In this document: one piece after another, positions 8,106-17,627 of the stretch
Layout: each line of letters starts with the position of its first letter
How positions within the stretch are numbered: the first letter of the stretch is position 1
Origin: Lactobacillus agrestimuris
GTDB lineage: Bacteria > Bacillota > Bacilli > Lactobacillales > Lactobacillaceae
Direction: 5' to 3'
NCBI RefSeq assembly: GCF_943193025.1
Contig: NZ_CALPCQ010000011.1
Location: 1-64,000, forward strand
Length of the DNA stretch: 64,000 nt
Position numbers and translations under genes: made by a program
Notes under the pieces: model-generated
Databases searched by the model: none
Told to the model about the DNA's origin: nothing
The model's input: only the letters and a program-made list of their open reading frames with translations

Positions 8106-9383
8106 ATGAACAATTTAAATTTAATTGGTCGACAATGGATAGTCGCTCACAAGGATTCTAGCACATTTAAGGGATGTAATAAAATTGAGGCAATTTCTCA
8201 AGGAAAGTGTAATCGTTGTGGCAGTGATGTTCATGCAAAATTGCCAAGTGGAAAAATTTATTGTCGCAGTTGTATTGGAATTGGTCGAATTGTAGAAGGT
8301 GATTATTTAGTCAGATATGATACTGAATATAATTTTCCGCAATTAAAGCAAGGAGCTTTGGTTTGGGATGGGCAGTTAACACCTCTTCAACAAAAAATTT
8401 CAGATACACTAATTGAAAATTACCGTGCAAAAAAATCTAGCCTAGTTCATGCAGTAACAGGAGCTGGAAAAACGGAAATGCTATTTAAGTTAATTGCAGA
8501 ATGTTTGGCACGGGGTGAAAGAGCTTGTATTGCCACGCCTAGAATTGATGTAGTTAATGAATTATATCCAAGATTTACTAAAGCTTTTGCAATTGAAATT
8601 GGAAAATATCATGGTCGTGAATATCATGAACCCAAAAATGAGCAATTAATTATCTGCACGACCCATCAATTAATGAAATATTTTCATGCGTTTGATTTAT
8701 TAGTTATTGATGAAGTTGACTCTTTTCCATATGTTGGAAATAAGCAGCTGCATTATGCGGCAGAAAATGCAGTTAAGCCTAATGGGGTAAGAAAATATTT
8801 AACGGCTACTCCAACCACTGATCTACTCGAAGAAGTAAAGAAAGGACAACTTGAATTATTAAAGTTAAATCGCCGATTTCATGGGCACTTATTGCCAGTA
8901 CCAAAAGAAAAATTATTTTTGAGGCCTTTTATTACGAGTAAAGGATTAAATAAAGTATTAGTAAAAGAAATAATCAATGTAATAAAGGCAGGACACCCAC
9001 TCTTACTGTTCGTTCCGCGGGTTGATGAAATTTCAGACTATTTAAGGTTTCTAAAAAAGATACCAGAGCTAAAGCAAGTTTCAATTGCAGGAGTTCATGC
9101 TTCTGATTTACACCGATTAGAGAAAGTACAAGATTTTCGAGTAGGGAAAACGCAACTACTAGTTACAACTACAATCCTGGAACGTGGAGTTACTTTTAAG
9201 CATGTGTGGGTAATTGTAGTTGCGGCCGATGATCAAATTTATACTTCACATAGTTTAGTTCAAATCGCCGGAAGAGTAGGAAGAGCAAAAAGTGATCCAA
9301 CAGGAATGATTATGTATTGCTATCACAAGTATACGAAAAATTTACGACTGGCAATGAAGCAAATAAGGGAGATGAATAAGTGA
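8106..9383 (+). CDS. comFA: ComFA, late competence DNA-translocating helicase
   Basis: A 425-residue superfamily 2 ATPase on the cytoplasmic side of the DNA uptake machine, thought to power import of single-stranded DNA through ComEC. It has an N-terminal zinc finger (CNRCGSD...YCRSC, about residues 36-60), Walker A GAGKT at 119-123, a DEAD-type box written VIDEVDSF, the TATPT motif III and the C-terminal helicase motif QIAGRVGRA. ATG at 8106 is chosen over the in-frame TTG at 8076 because GGGGGAGG precedes it at ideal spacing. The gene is intact. It is followed after 1 base by comFC. Gene presence does not show that the strain is transformable. Confidence 0.93.
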   Translation: MNNLNLIGRQWIVAHKDSSTFKGCNKIEAISQGKCNRCGSDVHAKLPSGKIYCRSCIGIGRIVEGDYLVRYDTEYNFPQLKQGALVWDGQLTPLQQKISDTLIENYRAKKSSLVHAVTGAGKTEMLFKLIAECLARGERACIATPRIDVVNELYPRFTKAFAIEIGKYHGREYHEPKNEQLIICTTHQLMKYFHAFDLLVIDEVDSFPYVGNKQLHYAAENAVKPNGVRKYLTATPTTDLLEEVKKGQLELLKLNRRFHGHLLPVPKEKLFLRPFITSKGLNKVLVKEIINVIKAGHPLLLFVPRVDEISDYLRFLKKIPELKQVSIAGVHASDLHRLEKVQDFRVGKTQLLVTTTILERGVTFKHVWVIVVAADDQIYTSHSLVQIAGRVGRAKSDPTGMIMYCYHKYTKNLRLAMKQIREMNK

Positions 9384-9384
9384 A

Positions 9385-10080
9385 ATGATTAACTGTTTAA
9401 TTTGTGGGCAGTCATTTATTCCTAGAATTTCATATCTTAAGATTTTGTCTTTAATTAAAAAAAGTGAAAAATCAATTTGTGCACATTGTATGAAAAAATT
9501 TGAAGATCTTGGAGAAATAAGATGCAAGTTTTGCTCAAAAAAATTACCTAAGGCAGATATTTGTGATGATTGTAAAGCTTGGCAAAAAATTTATCAGAAA
9601 GATATTCTAATTAATCATTCAATATATAAATATAATGATTTTTTTCATGATTTAATGGTGAATTATAAACGATATGGGGACTATGTGTTATATAGAGTCC
9701 TAGAGCAATTGTGTATGGAAGAGTTAAGTGGTTTAAATTTTGATTATTACGTTCCAATTCCAACGTCAAAAGACCATCAAGAAAGAAGACAGTTTGATAC
9801 GATTAGTTCAATTTATCAAAACATTGTGCCTTTAAGTTATGCTCTTGAAAAAATGGATATTAGCGAATCTCAAGGTGAAAAGAATCGAATTGAAAGATTG
9901 GCAACCCCGCAGAGCTTTTTGGTTGAAAAAGATAATGAAAAGTTCCAATATAAGGATGAGGGCAGTTTTCTTTTGCTAGATGATATTTATACAACTGGTA
10001 GAACACTCTACCATGCTCGGGATGCACTTAGATCAGTTTTTCCTAAGGCAAAGATTGAAAGCTTTTCAATTTGCAGGTAA
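9385..10080 (+). CDS. comFC: ComFC, competence-associated phosphoribosyltransferase-like protein
   Basis: A 231-residue cytosolic protein needed for efficient transformation in other Bacillota; it works with ComFA and can bind single-stranded DNA. Three CxxC zinc knuckles lie in the first 65 residues (CLICG, CAHC, CKFC/CDDC), and a type I phosphoribosyltransferase fold follows, with the PRPP-binding motif LLLDDIYTTGRT at about 197-208. The CxxC-rich head and length are typical. It starts 1 base after the comFA stop, indicating translational coupling. Intact. Confidence 0.92.
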   Translation: MINCLICGQSFIPRISYLKILSLIKKSEKSICAHCMKKFEDLGEIRCKFCSKKLPKADICDDCKAWQKIYQKDILINHSIYKYNDFFHDLMVNYKRYGDYVLYRVLEQLCMEELSGLNFDYYVPIPTSKDHQERRQFDTISSIYQNIVPLSYALEKMDISESQGEKNRIERLATPQSFLVEKDNEKFQYKDEGSFLLLDDIYTTGRTLYHARDALRSVFPKAKIESFSICR

Positions 10081-10089
10081 AAAAATATA

Positions 10090-10102
10090 TGAAACGCTTT
10101 CA
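10090..10102. promoter_or_regulatory. Perfect palindrome TGAAA-CGC-TTTCA upstream of hpf, cre-like
   Basis: A 5-bp palindrome with centre CGC, one base shorter than the CcpA operator consensus (TGWAANCGNTNWCA). It lies where the -35 region of the hpf promoter should be, so a DNA-binding repressor or activator is plausible. The one-base deletion in the centre makes a true cre site uncertain. Confidence 0.35.
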
Positions 10103-10110
10103 TTTTCTGC

Positions 10111-10116
10111 TATAAT
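10111..10116 (+). promoter_or_regulatory. -10 box of hpf promoter
   Basis: Consensus TATAAT, 44 bases before the ATG. No good -35 hexamer is visible; that region is occupied by the TGAAA-CGC-TTTCA palindrome. Confidence 0.55.
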
Positions 10117-10131
10117 ATAAATATAAAGAAA

Positions 10132-10144
10132 ACCGCGTAGCGGT
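10132..10144 (+). promoter_or_regulatory. GC-rich mini-hairpin just upstream of hpf ribosome site
   Basis: ACCGC-GTA-GCGGT forms a 5-bp hairpin in an otherwise AT-rich leader, one base before the AAAGGAG ribosome-binding site. It may protect the 5' end or modulate initiation; it is too short and lacks a U-tract to be a terminator. Confidence 0.4.
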
Positions 10145-10159
10145 GAAAGGAGACCTTAT

Positions 10160-10702
10160 ATGTTAAAGTACAATGTTCGTGGAGAAAATATTGAAGTAAC
10201 TGATGCTTTAAGAAGCTACGTTGAAAAGCGCTTAGAAAAATTAGAAAAGTATTTTGATTTAAATCAAGATGTAATTGCTCACGTAAACTTAAAGGTTTAT
10301 CGTGATCGCTCAGCTAAAGTTGAGGTTACTATTCCTTTACCTTACTTAGTATTAAGAGCTGAAGAAACTACTGATGACATGTATCGTAGTATTGATTTTG
10401 TTTCTGAAAAACTTGAAAGACAAATCAGAAAGTACAAGACTCGTGTAAATAGAAAGAGTCGTGAAAAGGGTATTAGTGATTTCTTTGTAGAAGAAGAGAG
10501 TGAAGAAACTAAGCCTAGTGAATTTGATATTGTTCGTAACAAGCGTTTGAACTTAAAGCCAATGGATCCTGAAGAAGCAATCTTACAAATGGATATGCTT
10601 GAACATGATTTCTTCATTTTCCAAGATGCTGAAACTAATGGAACTAGCATCGTTTACCGCAGAAATGATGGTAGATATGGTTTGATTGAAGTTACTGAAT
10701 AA
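10160..10702 (+). CDS. hpf: Long-form ribosome hibernation promoting factor
   Basis: A 180-residue cytosolic protein that dimerises 70S ribosomes into inactive 100S particles in stationary phase or stress. Residues 1-100 are the S30AE domain that occupies mRNA/tRNA sites on the 30S subunit (starts MLKYNVRGENIEVTDALRSYVEKRL); residues about 120-178 are the C-terminal dimerisation domain (VRNKRLNLKPMDPEEAILQMDMLEHDFFIF). The two-domain layout defines the long form. The position between comFC and secA is conserved in Bacillota. Expression is probably from its own promoter at about 10111, with a terminator behind it. Confidence 0.96.
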   Translation: MLKYNVRGENIEVTDALRSYVEKRLEKLEKYFDLNQDVIAHVNLKVYRDRSAKVEVTIPLPYLVLRAEETTDDMYRSIDFVSEKLERQIRKYKTRVNRKSREKGISDFFVEEESEETKPSEFDIVRNKRLNLKPMDPEEAILQMDMLEHDFFIFQDAETNGTSIVYRRNDGRYGLIEVTE

Positions 10703-10727
10703 ATTCAACTTACAAACTGATGATAAT

Positions 10728-10764
10728 TTAAAAGTCTCGCGCAGTATAGCACGAGACTTTTAAA
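10728..10764 (+). terminator. Rho-independent terminator of hpf
   Basis: AAAAGTCTCG (10730-10739) pairs with CGAGACTTTT (10752-10761) around a 12-base loop. Confidence 0.82.
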
Positions 10765-10791
10765 ATGAAATTTTTATTTTTTCTCCAAACA

Positions 10792-10800
10792 TGGTAAAAT
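10792..10800 (+). promoter_or_regulatory. Extended -10 promoter of secA
   Basis: TGG-TAAAAT forms an extended -10 element 43 bases upstream of the secA ATG, with no clear -35. A small hairpin (AGTCT...AGACT) follows in the leader. Confidence 0.45.
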
Positions 10801-10843
10801 TAGTCTGTATTTTTAGACTTTCGACATATAAGGGACCGATTTA

Positions 10844-13243
10844 ATGGCAAATATTTTAAAGAAACTTTATAACGAAGATAAACGAGAACTTAAAAAATTT
10901 GAAAAGCTTGCAAAAAAAGTTGAAGGCTATGCCGATGAAATGAGCAAACTTTCAGATGATGAATTAAAAGCAAAGACACCAGAATTTCGCAAACGTTTGA
11001 AAAATGGTGAAACATTAGATGATATTTTACCTGAAGCATTTGCTGTTTCAAGAGAAGGAGCAAAACGTGTTTTAGGTCTTTATCCATTCCACGTACAGAT
11101 TCTCGGTGGTATTTCACTTCACTTTGGTAATATTTCAGAAATGATGACTGGTGAAGGTAAGACTTTGACAGCAACCATGCCGGTATATTTGAATGCTCTT
11201 GAAGGTAAGGGTGTACACGTTGTTACTGTTAACGAATACCTATCAAGTCGTGATGAAGAAGAAATGGGTCAATTGTATCGTTGGCTTGGTCTTACTGTTG
11301 GCTTGAATATCAATTCAATGTCACCAGACGAAAAGCGTGAAGCATATAATTGTGATGTTACGTACTCAACCAACTCAGAATTAGGGTTCGATTACTTGCG
11401 TGATAACATGGTGGTTTATAAAGAACAAATGGTACAACGACCACTTAATTATGCAATTATCGATGAGGTTGACTCAATTTTAATTGATGAAGCTAGAACT
11501 CCATTGATTATTTCTGGTCAAGCTGAACAAGCTAATAGTGATTATATTCGTGCCGACCGTTTCGTTAAAACTTTATCAGAAGATAAGAGTGATGACGATG
11601 CTGACGATGACAAGGACTACGGTGATTACAAGATTGATTGGCAAACAAAGACCATTTCTCTAACTAGAACTGGTATTGATAAGGCATGTAAGCACTTTGG
11701 TCTTAAGAACTTGTATGATGTAGAAAACCAAAAGCTAGTTCACCACATTGATCAAGCTTTACGCGCTAACTACATCATGCTTAAGGATATTGATTACGTT
11801 GTGCAAGATGGCGAAGTAATGATTGTTGACTCCTTTACTGGTCGTGTAATGGAAGGTCGTCGTTATTCAGATGGTCTTCACCAAGCGATTGAAGCCAAAG
11901 AAGGTGTTAAGATTCAAGAAGAATCAAGAACACAAGCTACTATTACTTACCAGAACTTCTTCAGAATGTACAATAAGCTTTCAGGAATGACCGGTACTGG
12001 TAAGACGGAAGAAGAAGAATTCCGTGAAATCTACAATATGCAGGTAATTACTATTCCTACTAACCGTCCAAAGCAAAGAAAGGATATGCCTGATATTTTG
12101 TATCCAACTTTGGATTCAAAATTTGATGCTGTTGTAGAAGAAATTAAAGAAAGACATGCAAAGGGACAACCTGTTTTGGTTGGTACTGTTGCTATTGAAA
12201 GCTCAGAGCGTTTGAGTCATCTGCTTGACGAAGCAGGTATTCCTCACGCAGTTTTGAACGCTAAGAACCATGCCAAGGAAGCTCAAATTGTTATGAATGC
12301 TGGTCAACGTGGTGCTGTTACAATCGCCACTAACATGGCTGGTCGTGGTACTGATATTAAATTAGGGCCTGGTGTAGATAAGCTAGGTGGTTTAGCAGTT
12401 ATTGGTACTGAGAGACACGAATCACGTCGTATTGATAATCAGCTTCGTGGACGTTCAGGACGTCAGGGTGATCCAGGTTATACTAGATTCTACTTATCAC
12501 TTGAAGATGATTTGATGAAGCGGTTCGGGGGGGATAGAGTTAAGAACTTCCTCGATCGTTTATCAAATAATGATGACGATAAGGTTATTGAAAGTCGTTT
12601 GATCACTCGTCAAGTTGAAGCTGCTCAAAAGCGTGTTGAAGGTAACAACTACGATACTCGTAAGCAAACTTTGCAATACGATGATGTTATGAGAATTCAA
12701 CGTGAAATTATCTATGGCGAAAGAATGCAAGTCATTGAAGCTGAAGATTCGTTGAAGGATGTTTTAATTCCAATGATTCATCGAACTATTGATAGTCAAG
12801 TATCAATGTTTACACAAGGCGATCGTTCAGATTGGCGTTTAGATTCTTTACGTGACTTTATTGCATCAAGTTTAACTTCAGAAGATTTTGCAAAGCAAAT
12901 CGACTTTAAGACAATTAGTGTTGATGATTTGAAGAAGAAACTTTACGATATCGTAGAAAAGAACTTCGAAGAAAAGGAAAAGGCATTGGGTGATCCTTCA
13001 CAAATGCTTGAATTCGAAAAGGTTGTTATTTTACGTGTCGTAGATGATCGTTGGACTGATCACATTGATGCGATGGACCAACTTCGTCAATCTATCGGAC
13101 TTCGTGGATATGGTCAGTTGAATCCACTTGTTGAATATCAAGATTCAGGTTATAGAATGTTTGAAGAAATGGTATCTAACATTGAGTTTGACGTAACTCG
13201 TTTATTCATGAAAGCTCAAATCAGACAAAACTTAAGTCGTTAA
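10844..13243 (+). CDS. secA: Protein translocase ATPase SecA
   Basis: A 799-residue motor that pushes unfolded preproteins through SecYEG. It has Walker A MTGEGKT near residue 102-108, the DEAD-type box [20 protein letters not shown] near 206, the preprotein-crosslinking domain, the second nucleotide fold ([17 protein letters not shown] and the [15 protein letters not shown] motif) and the helical scaffold to [13 protein letters not shown] at the end. The C-terminal zinc-binding SEC-C tail (CxCx8C[H/C]) of many SecA proteins is absent. Multiple secreted proteins in this window depend on it. prfB lies downstream as in other Bacillota, past a terminator. Confidence 0.98.
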   Translation: MANILKKLYNEDKRELKKFEKLAKKVEGYADEMSKLSDDELKAKTPEFRKRLKNGETLDDILPEAFAVSREGAKRVLGLYPFHVQILGGISLHFGNISEMMTGEGKTLTATMPVYLNALEGKGVHVVTVNEYLSSRDEEEMGQLYRWLGLTVGLNINSMSPDEKREAYNCDVTYSTNSELGFDYLRDNMVVYKEQMVQRPLNYAIIDEVDSILIDEARTPLIISGQAEQANSDYIRADRFVKTLSEDKSDDDADDDKDYGDYKIDWQTKTISLTRTGIDKACKHFGLKNLYDVENQKLVHHIDQALRANYIMLKDIDYVVQDGEVMIVDSFTGRVMEGRRYSDGLHQAIEAKEGVKIQEESRTQATITYQNFFRMYNKLSGMTGTGKTEEEEFREIYNMQVITIPTNRPKQRKDMPDILYPTLDSKFDAVVEEIKERHAKGQPVLVGTVAIESSERLSHLLDEAGIPHAVLNAKNHAKEAQIVMNAGQRGAVTIATNMAGRGTDIKLGPGVDKLGGLAVIGTERHESRRIDNQLRGRSGRQGDPGYTRFYLSLEDDLMKRFGGDRVKNFLDRLSNNDDDKVIESRLITRQVEAAQKRVEGNNYDTRKQTLQYDDVMRIQREIIYGERMQVIEAEDSLKDVLIPMIHRTIDSQVSMFTQGDRSDWRLDSLRDFIASSLTSEDFAKQIDFKTISVDDLKKKLYDIVEKNFEEKEKALGDPSQMLEFEKVVILRVVDDRWTDHIDAMDQLRQSIGLRGYGQLNPLVEYQDSGYRMFEEMVSNIEFDVTRLFMKAQIRQNLSR

Positions 13244-13254
13244 TAAGATAAATA

Positions 13255-13288
13255 AAAAAGAGGGAAAGTGACAAGCTTTCCCTTTTTT
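13255..13288 (+). terminator. Rho-independent terminator of secA
   Basis: GGGAAAG (13262-13268) pairs with CTTTCCC (13276-13282), extended by A-run/T-run pairing, followed by TTTTTT. It lies 23 bases before prfB, so prfB may depend partly on read-through. Confidence 0.82.
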
Positions 13289-13310
13289 GCTAAAAATAAG
13301 GTGAATTTAA

Positions 13311-14427
13311 ATGGAAATAAGTGAAATTCAAAGCTCATTAGATGAATTAAAAAAGCGGTTAGACCACTTTAGGGGGTCTCTTTGACTTAGATGCTATCGA
13401 CGAAAGCATCAGTATAAATGAACAGAAAATGGCTGAACCAGACTTTTGGAATGATCAAGAAAAAGCCCAAGCACTTATTAGTGAAACAAATCGCTTAAAA
13501 GAAAAAAGAGATTCATTTTTAAGTCTGCAAGCCGGATATGAAGACGAGACAGCAGCATTAGAACTTTTGCGAGAAATGCCTGATGAAGATTTAGAAAAAG
13601 AAGTTGTTCAAAACTTATCAGGTTTGCAAAGTAAATTTCATAATTATGAGCTAGATCTACTTCTTTCTGGTAAATATGATGATCATAATGCACTTATGGA
13701 AATACATCCGGGTGCAGGTGGTACAGAGGCCATGGACTGGGCAGATATGCTCCTAAGAATGTATCAAAGATATTCAGATCAAGCCGGGTTTAAGTTTGAA
13801 ATAAACGATTACGAGGCTGGAGAAGAAGCTGGTGTCAAGAGTGTAAGTATTAGAGTTGTCGGCAAGAATGCTTACGGAATGCTTAAATCTGAACATGGAG
13901 TCCACAGATTAGTTCGAATTTCACCATTTGATTCTGCTAAACGTCGTCATACTTCTTTTGCTTCAGTGGAAGTAATTCCCGAAGTAGATGAAAGTATTCA
14001 AGTTGACATTGATCCTAAAGATCTTAGAGTTGATGTCTACCGTTCTAGCGGGGCCGGTGGTCAGCATATTAATAAGACTTCAAGTGCGGTTAGAATTACT
14101 CACTTACCAACTGGAATAGTAACTACTTCTCAGGCACAACGTTCACAAATTCAAAACCGTGAAACTGCGATGAACGAACTTCGTGCAAAATTATTCCATC
14201 TGGAAGAAGAAAAAAAGCGTAAAGAAAAAATGGCGCTAAAAGGTGAGCAAAAGGAAATCGGATGGGGTTCACAAATTAGATCTTATGTTTTCCATCCCTA
14301 TAATTTGGTCAAAGATTTACGAACAGGATATGAAACGGCTGATACTAAAGGGGTAATGGATGGAGATTTACAACCATTTATCTATTCATACCTCCAATGG
14401 CTTCTTAGCCAAGAAAATCCAGAATAG
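13311..14427 (+). CDS. prfB: Peptide chain release factor 2, made by programmed +1 frameshift
   Basis: Release factor 2 recognises UGA and UAA and hydrolyses peptidyl-tRNA on the ribosome. Translation starts at ATG 13311 (after AAGGTGA); codons 1-24 end in CTT and are followed by an in-frame TGA (13383-13385). Shifting +1 onto GAC (13384) continues in a second frame to the TAG at 14427, giving 371 residues in total. The peptide-release motif GGQ is present (SSGAGGQHINKT), as is an SPF-type stop-codon recognition tripeptide (RISPFDSAKRR). Calling only the downstream frame from ATG 13429 would lose about 39 residues. The window shows a normal, autoregulated prfB, not a broken gene. Confidence 0.97.
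13371..13386 (+). other. prfB programmed +1 frameshift site
   Basis: AGGGGGT (internal Shine-Dalgarno), then CT, the slippery CTT, and TGA followed by C. This is the classical RF2 arrangement: scarcity of RF2 slows termination at the UGA and favours the shift from CTT to TTT. Confidence 0.96.
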
Positions 14428-14435
14428 GTGAAAAA

Positions 14436-14711
14436 ATGACTTTTGCAAGTATCTTAATTTTAGTTTTAATAGCAGCGATTTTGTTGAGTTTGCTGTTTGT
14501 ATTTTTTCATATTTTTATTTATTTAATTCCAGTAGCCTTAATAGCTGCTTTAATTATTTGGTTAATTGGCAAATTTTCAAAAAATAAAACCAAAGATAAT
14601 ATTTTAAGTAGTAGAATTAACTTTGAAGATTTTAGTAATTCAGGTCCAAAATCAAATTCAAGAAAACGGGCTCGTAATGTAAAGGTTAAGGATGTTGACG
14701 ATAAAAAATAG
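14436..14711 (+). CDS. Small membrane protein with basic cytoplasmic tail, unknown
   Basis: I do not recognise a family. The 91-residue product has two adjacent hydrophobic segments (about residues 4-24 and 27-47) forming a helical hairpin, then a Lys/Asn/Ser-rich hydrophilic tail ending [12 protein letters not shown] at 14436 follows GGTGAAAAA, 8 bases after the prfB stop; hprK begins 11 bases after its end, so it sits within a prfB-hprK-lgt transcription unit. Short size and repetitive hydrophobicity make domain assignment unreliable; phage-holin-like or stress-response (PspC-like) proteins were considered and cannot be supported. Confidence 0.75.
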   Translation: MTFASILILVLIAAILLSLLFVFFHIFIYLIPVALIAALIIWLIGKFSKNKTKDNILSSRINFEDFSNSGPKSNSRKRARNVKVKDVDDKK

Positions 14712-14722
14712 GGGAAATAAAG

Positions 14723-15682
14723 ATGGTAGAATCGGTTAAATTAACAAAATTAATTCGTGATATAAGTGTTATTGAGGTTTATGACGGTCAACAATTTCTA
14801 ACTAATAAAGATATAAAAGTGTCTGATGTTTATCGTCCAGGACTTGAATTAACAGGCTATTTTGATTTCTATCCTAAGCAAAGAATTCAACTTTTAGGAA
14901 GAACAGAAATTTCTTACGCGGCACATCTCGATCATGATATTCGCAAGCGAGTATTTACAAAAATGTGTACGGACGAAACACCATGCTTTTTAATTTCTAG
15001 GTCTTTACCTGTGCCAGAAGAATTAAAAGAAGCAGCTGAAAAGGCCAAAATTCCAATCTTGAGATCAAGTGAATCAACTACTTATTTATCAAGTATTTTA
15101 ACTGATTATTTACGTCAAAGATTGGCTAAAAGAACCAGTATTCATGGCGTTTTAGTTGAGATAAAAGGTATGGGTGTTCTTTTGACAGGAGCTTCTGGTG
15201 TTGGTAAATCAGAAACAGCCCTAGGTCTTGTTCAACGTGGACATCGTTTGATTGCTGATGATCGTGTTGATGTTTATCAAAAAGATCATGAAACGGTTAT
15301 GGGAGAATCTCCTAAGATTTTAAGACATTTAATGGAAATTCGTGGAATTGGAATTATTGATGTCATGAATTTATTTGGAGTTGGAGCAATTAAGGATCGT
15401 ACCCAAATTCAATTAGTAATTAATTTGGCTAATTGGGATCCTAATGCAAATTATGATCGTTTAGGTTTCAATGAAGATACTCGTGAAATTTGTAATGTAG
15501 AAATACCTCAAGTTACGATTCCTGTAAAGGTTGGTAGAAATATTGAAATCATCATTGAAGTTGCAGCAATGAACTTTAGAGCTAAGAAGATGGGCTTTGA
15601 TGCGACACAAACATTTGATGATAATTTGGCAAGTTTAATTTCTGATAACTCCCAAAAAGATACAAGTAAGGAAAATAAATAA
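14723..15682 (+). CDS. hprK: HPr kinase/phosphorylase
   Basis: A 319-residue bifunctional enzyme that phosphorylates and dephosphorylates HPr at Ser46, the signal that lets CcpA repress alternative carbon pathways. Walker A GASGVGKS is at residues 156-163 and the HprK signature ([20 protein letters not shown]) follows at about 205-224, with the capping/catalytic HRLIADD region between them. The enzyme is a cytosolic hexamer in relatives. ATG at 14723 is preceded by GGGGAAATAAAG. Its stop overlaps the lgt ATG by one base (TAATG), a conserved hprK-lgt pair in Bacillota. Confidence 0.97.
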   Translation: MVESVKLTKLIRDISVIEVYDGQQFLTNKDIKVSDVYRPGLELTGYFDFYPKQRIQLLGRTEISYAAHLDHDIRKRVFTKMCTDETPCFLISRSLPVPEELKEAAEKAKIPILRSSESTTYLSSILTDYLRQRLAKRTSIHGVLVEIKGMGVLLTGASGVGKSETALGLVQRGHRLIADDRVDVYQKDHETVMGESPKILRHLMEIRGIGIIDVMNLFGVGAIKDRTQIQLVINLANWDPNANYDRLGFNEDTREICNVEIPQVTIPVKVGRNIEIIIEVAAMNFRAKKMGFDATQTFDDNLASLISDNSQKDTSKENK

Positions 15683-16521
15683 TGATCAATTTAGCTATTA
15701 ATCCTACGGCATTTGTATTAGGACCGTTTAATGTTAAGTGGTATGGGATCATCATGGCGGCCGCTATAGTTGTAGCTGCGTGGATGGCTATTTCTGAGGG
15801 AAAAAAGCGGCAAATTATTCCTGATGATTTTGTTGATCTTCTACTTTGGGCAGTACCAATTGGCTATATTGGTGCTAGAATTTATTATGTTATCTTTGAA
15901 TGGAGTTACTATTCACAACATCCAAATGAAATTATTGCAATTTGGAATGGTGGAATAGCCATTTATGGTGGTTTAATTGCCGGAGCAATTGTTTTACTTG
16001 TTTTTTGCTACAAAAGGTTTTTACCACCGTTTTTGATGCTTGATATCATTACACCAGGAGTTATGGCAGCTCAAATAATAGGTCGTTGGGGCAACTTTGT
16101 TAATCAAGAGGCACATGGTGGACCGACTACATTACATTTTCTTCAAGAATTACATTTGCCAGAATTTATTATTCAACAAATGAAAATTAATGGAGTCTAT
16201 TATCAACCAACATTTTTATATGAATCTGTTTTAAATTTAATTGGATTGATAATTATTTTAAGTTTAAGACATCGTAAGCATCTCTTTAAACAAGGTGAAA
16301 TATTCATGTTGTATTTGATGTGGTACTCAGCTGTGAGATTCTTTGTTGAAGGATTAAGAACTGATAGTTTGTATATTTTTGGTACAATAAGAGTATCACA
16401 AGCATTAAGTGTGATATTGTTTATTATAACTTTGGCCCTATTTATTTATCGTCGTGTTAAAATTAAACCTAAGTGGTATCTTGATGGTAGTGGTTTAAAA
16501 TATCCATATACAAGAGATTAA
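15682..16521 (+). CDS. lgt: Prolipoprotein diacylglyceryl transferase
   Basis: A 279-residue polytopic membrane enzyme that transfers diacylglycerol from phosphatidylglycerol to the lipobox cysteine of prolipoproteins. The family signature GRWGNFVNQEAHGG lies at about residues 133-146, and the GGIAIYGGLIAGA stretch at about 92-104 carries the conserved glycine-rich region. Seven hydrophobic segments fit the known topology, and length is typical. The start overlaps the hprK stop by one base, implying translational coupling. Its lipid donor comes from pgsA earlier in the window. Confidence 0.96.
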   Translation: MINLAINPTAFVLGPFNVKWYGIIMAAAIVVAAWMAISEGKKRQIIPDDFVDLLLWAVPIGYIGARIYYVIFEWSYYSQHPNEIIAIWNGGIAIYGGLIAGAIVLLVFCYKRFLPPFLMLDIITPGVMAAQIIGRWGNFVNQEAHGGPTTLHFLQELHLPEFIIQQMKINGVYYQPTFLYESVLNLIGLIIILSLRHRKHLFKQGEIFMLYLMWYSAVRFFVEGLRTDSLYIFGTIRVSQALSVILFIITLALFIYRRVKIKPKWYLDGSGLKYPYTRD

Positions 16522-16550
16522 AATTTCAATTAGAAAGATTGAGTGAAAAA

Positions 16551-17570
16551 ATGACAAAAATTGCAGTTTTAGGTAATGGTTCATGGGGTTCTGTTTTAGG
16601 TTCCATGCTCGCAGATAATGGTAATGATGTTACTTTCTTTGGAAATATCGATAGTGTGAATGAAGAAATTAATACCCATCACACCAACAGTCATTACATG
16701 AAGGACTGGAAATTGAATCCAAGCACAAAAGCAACTAGCGATTTAGAAGTAGCTTTAGATGGTGCAGAAATTGTTTTATTTGTATTGCCAACAAAGGCAG
16801 TTCGCATTGTTGCTAAGAATGTACGCAAAGTCCTTGATAAAACTGGAAATAAGCCACTTATTGTAACAGCTACTAAAGGTATTGAACCAGGTACTAAGAA
16901 GCTTATTTCGGATATTTTAACTGAAGAAATTTATCCTGAAGATGGTGATAAGATTGTTGCTATTTCTGGACCAAGTCACGCTGAAAACGTTGCTCAAAAA
17001 GATTTAACTGCTATTGCTTGTGCATCAACTAATGAAGATAATGCCAAGTTTATTCAAAAGGTGTTCTCAAATGATTATGTTCGCTTCTACACTAATGATG
17101 ATTTGGCTGGTGTTGAAGTAGGTGGTGCTGTTAAGAATGTTATTGCGATTGCTGCAGGAATCTTAGTAGGTAAGAAATATGGTGATGATGCCAAAGCTGC
17201 TTTGATGACAAGAGGTCTCGCTGAAATCACTCGCTTAGGTGTAAATTACTTTGGAGCTAAGCCACTTACCTTTAGTGGTTTATCAGGTATTGGTGATTTA
17301 ATCGTAACTTGTACTTCACCTAATTCACGTAACTGGCGTGCCGGTAAGCAAATCGGTGAAGGTAAAGATCTAGATTATGTTTTGGAAAACATGGGTCAAG
17401 TTGTTGAAGGTGCAACTACTGTTAAGGCTGTTCATGAATTAGCTGAAGAAAAGAATATTGATATGCCAATTAGTGAAGCAATTTATAGTGTGCTTTATGA
17501 AAATGGCAATGTTGATGATGAAATCAAGAAAATGATGGGCAGAGAACCAAAACCTGAAATTAGTTTATAA
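16551..17570 (+). CDS. gpsA: Glycerol-3-phosphate dehydrogenase [NAD(P)+]
   Basis: A 339-residue cytosolic enzyme that reduces dihydroxyacetone phosphate to sn-glycerol-3-phosphate for phospholipid and teichoic-acid synthesis. The N-terminal Rossmann motif is GNGSWGSVLG (residues 8-17), ISGPSHAENVA is the conserved mid-region, and GGAVKNVIAIAAG carries the catalytic lysine. ATG at 16551 is preferred over the in-frame TTG at 16539 because the protein then begins MTKIAVLG, as family members do, with GAGTGA upstream. It lies 29 bases after lgt, probably in the same transcript, and is closed by a terminator. Confidence 0.96.
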   Translation: MTKIAVLGNGSWGSVLGSMLADNGNDVTFFGNIDSVNEEINTHHTNSHYMKDWKLNPSTKATSDLEVALDGAEIVLFVLPTKAVRIVAKNVRKVLDKTGNKPLIVTATKGIEPGTKKLISDILTEEIYPEDGDKIVAISGPSHAENVAQKDLTAIACASTNEDNAKFIQKVFSNDYVRFYTNDDLAGVEVGGAVKNVIAIAAGILVGKKYGDDAKAALMTRGLAEITRLGVNYFGAKPLTFSGLSGIGDLIVTCTSPNSRNWRAGKQIGEGKDLDYVLENMGQVVEGATTVKAVHELAEEKNIDMPISEAIYSVLYENGNVDDEIKKMMGREPKPEISL

Positions 17571-17583
17571 AATATAATGATTG

Positions 17584-17614
17584 AGTTTAAGCAAGAATGC
17601 TTAAACTTTTTTTA
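17584..17614 (+). terminator. Rho-independent terminator of gpsA
   Basis: AGTTTAAGCA (17584-17593) pairs perfectly with TGCTTAAACT (17598-17607), loop AGAA, then TTTTTTT. Confidence 0.9.
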
Positions 17615-17627
17615 TTGAGCATAAGTG

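Noticed and set aside
13311-13428. prfB as a frameshifted pseudogene
   Set aside because: The stop codon lies in the exact RF2 autoregulatory context with internal Shine-Dalgarno, CTT slippery codon and TGA-C.
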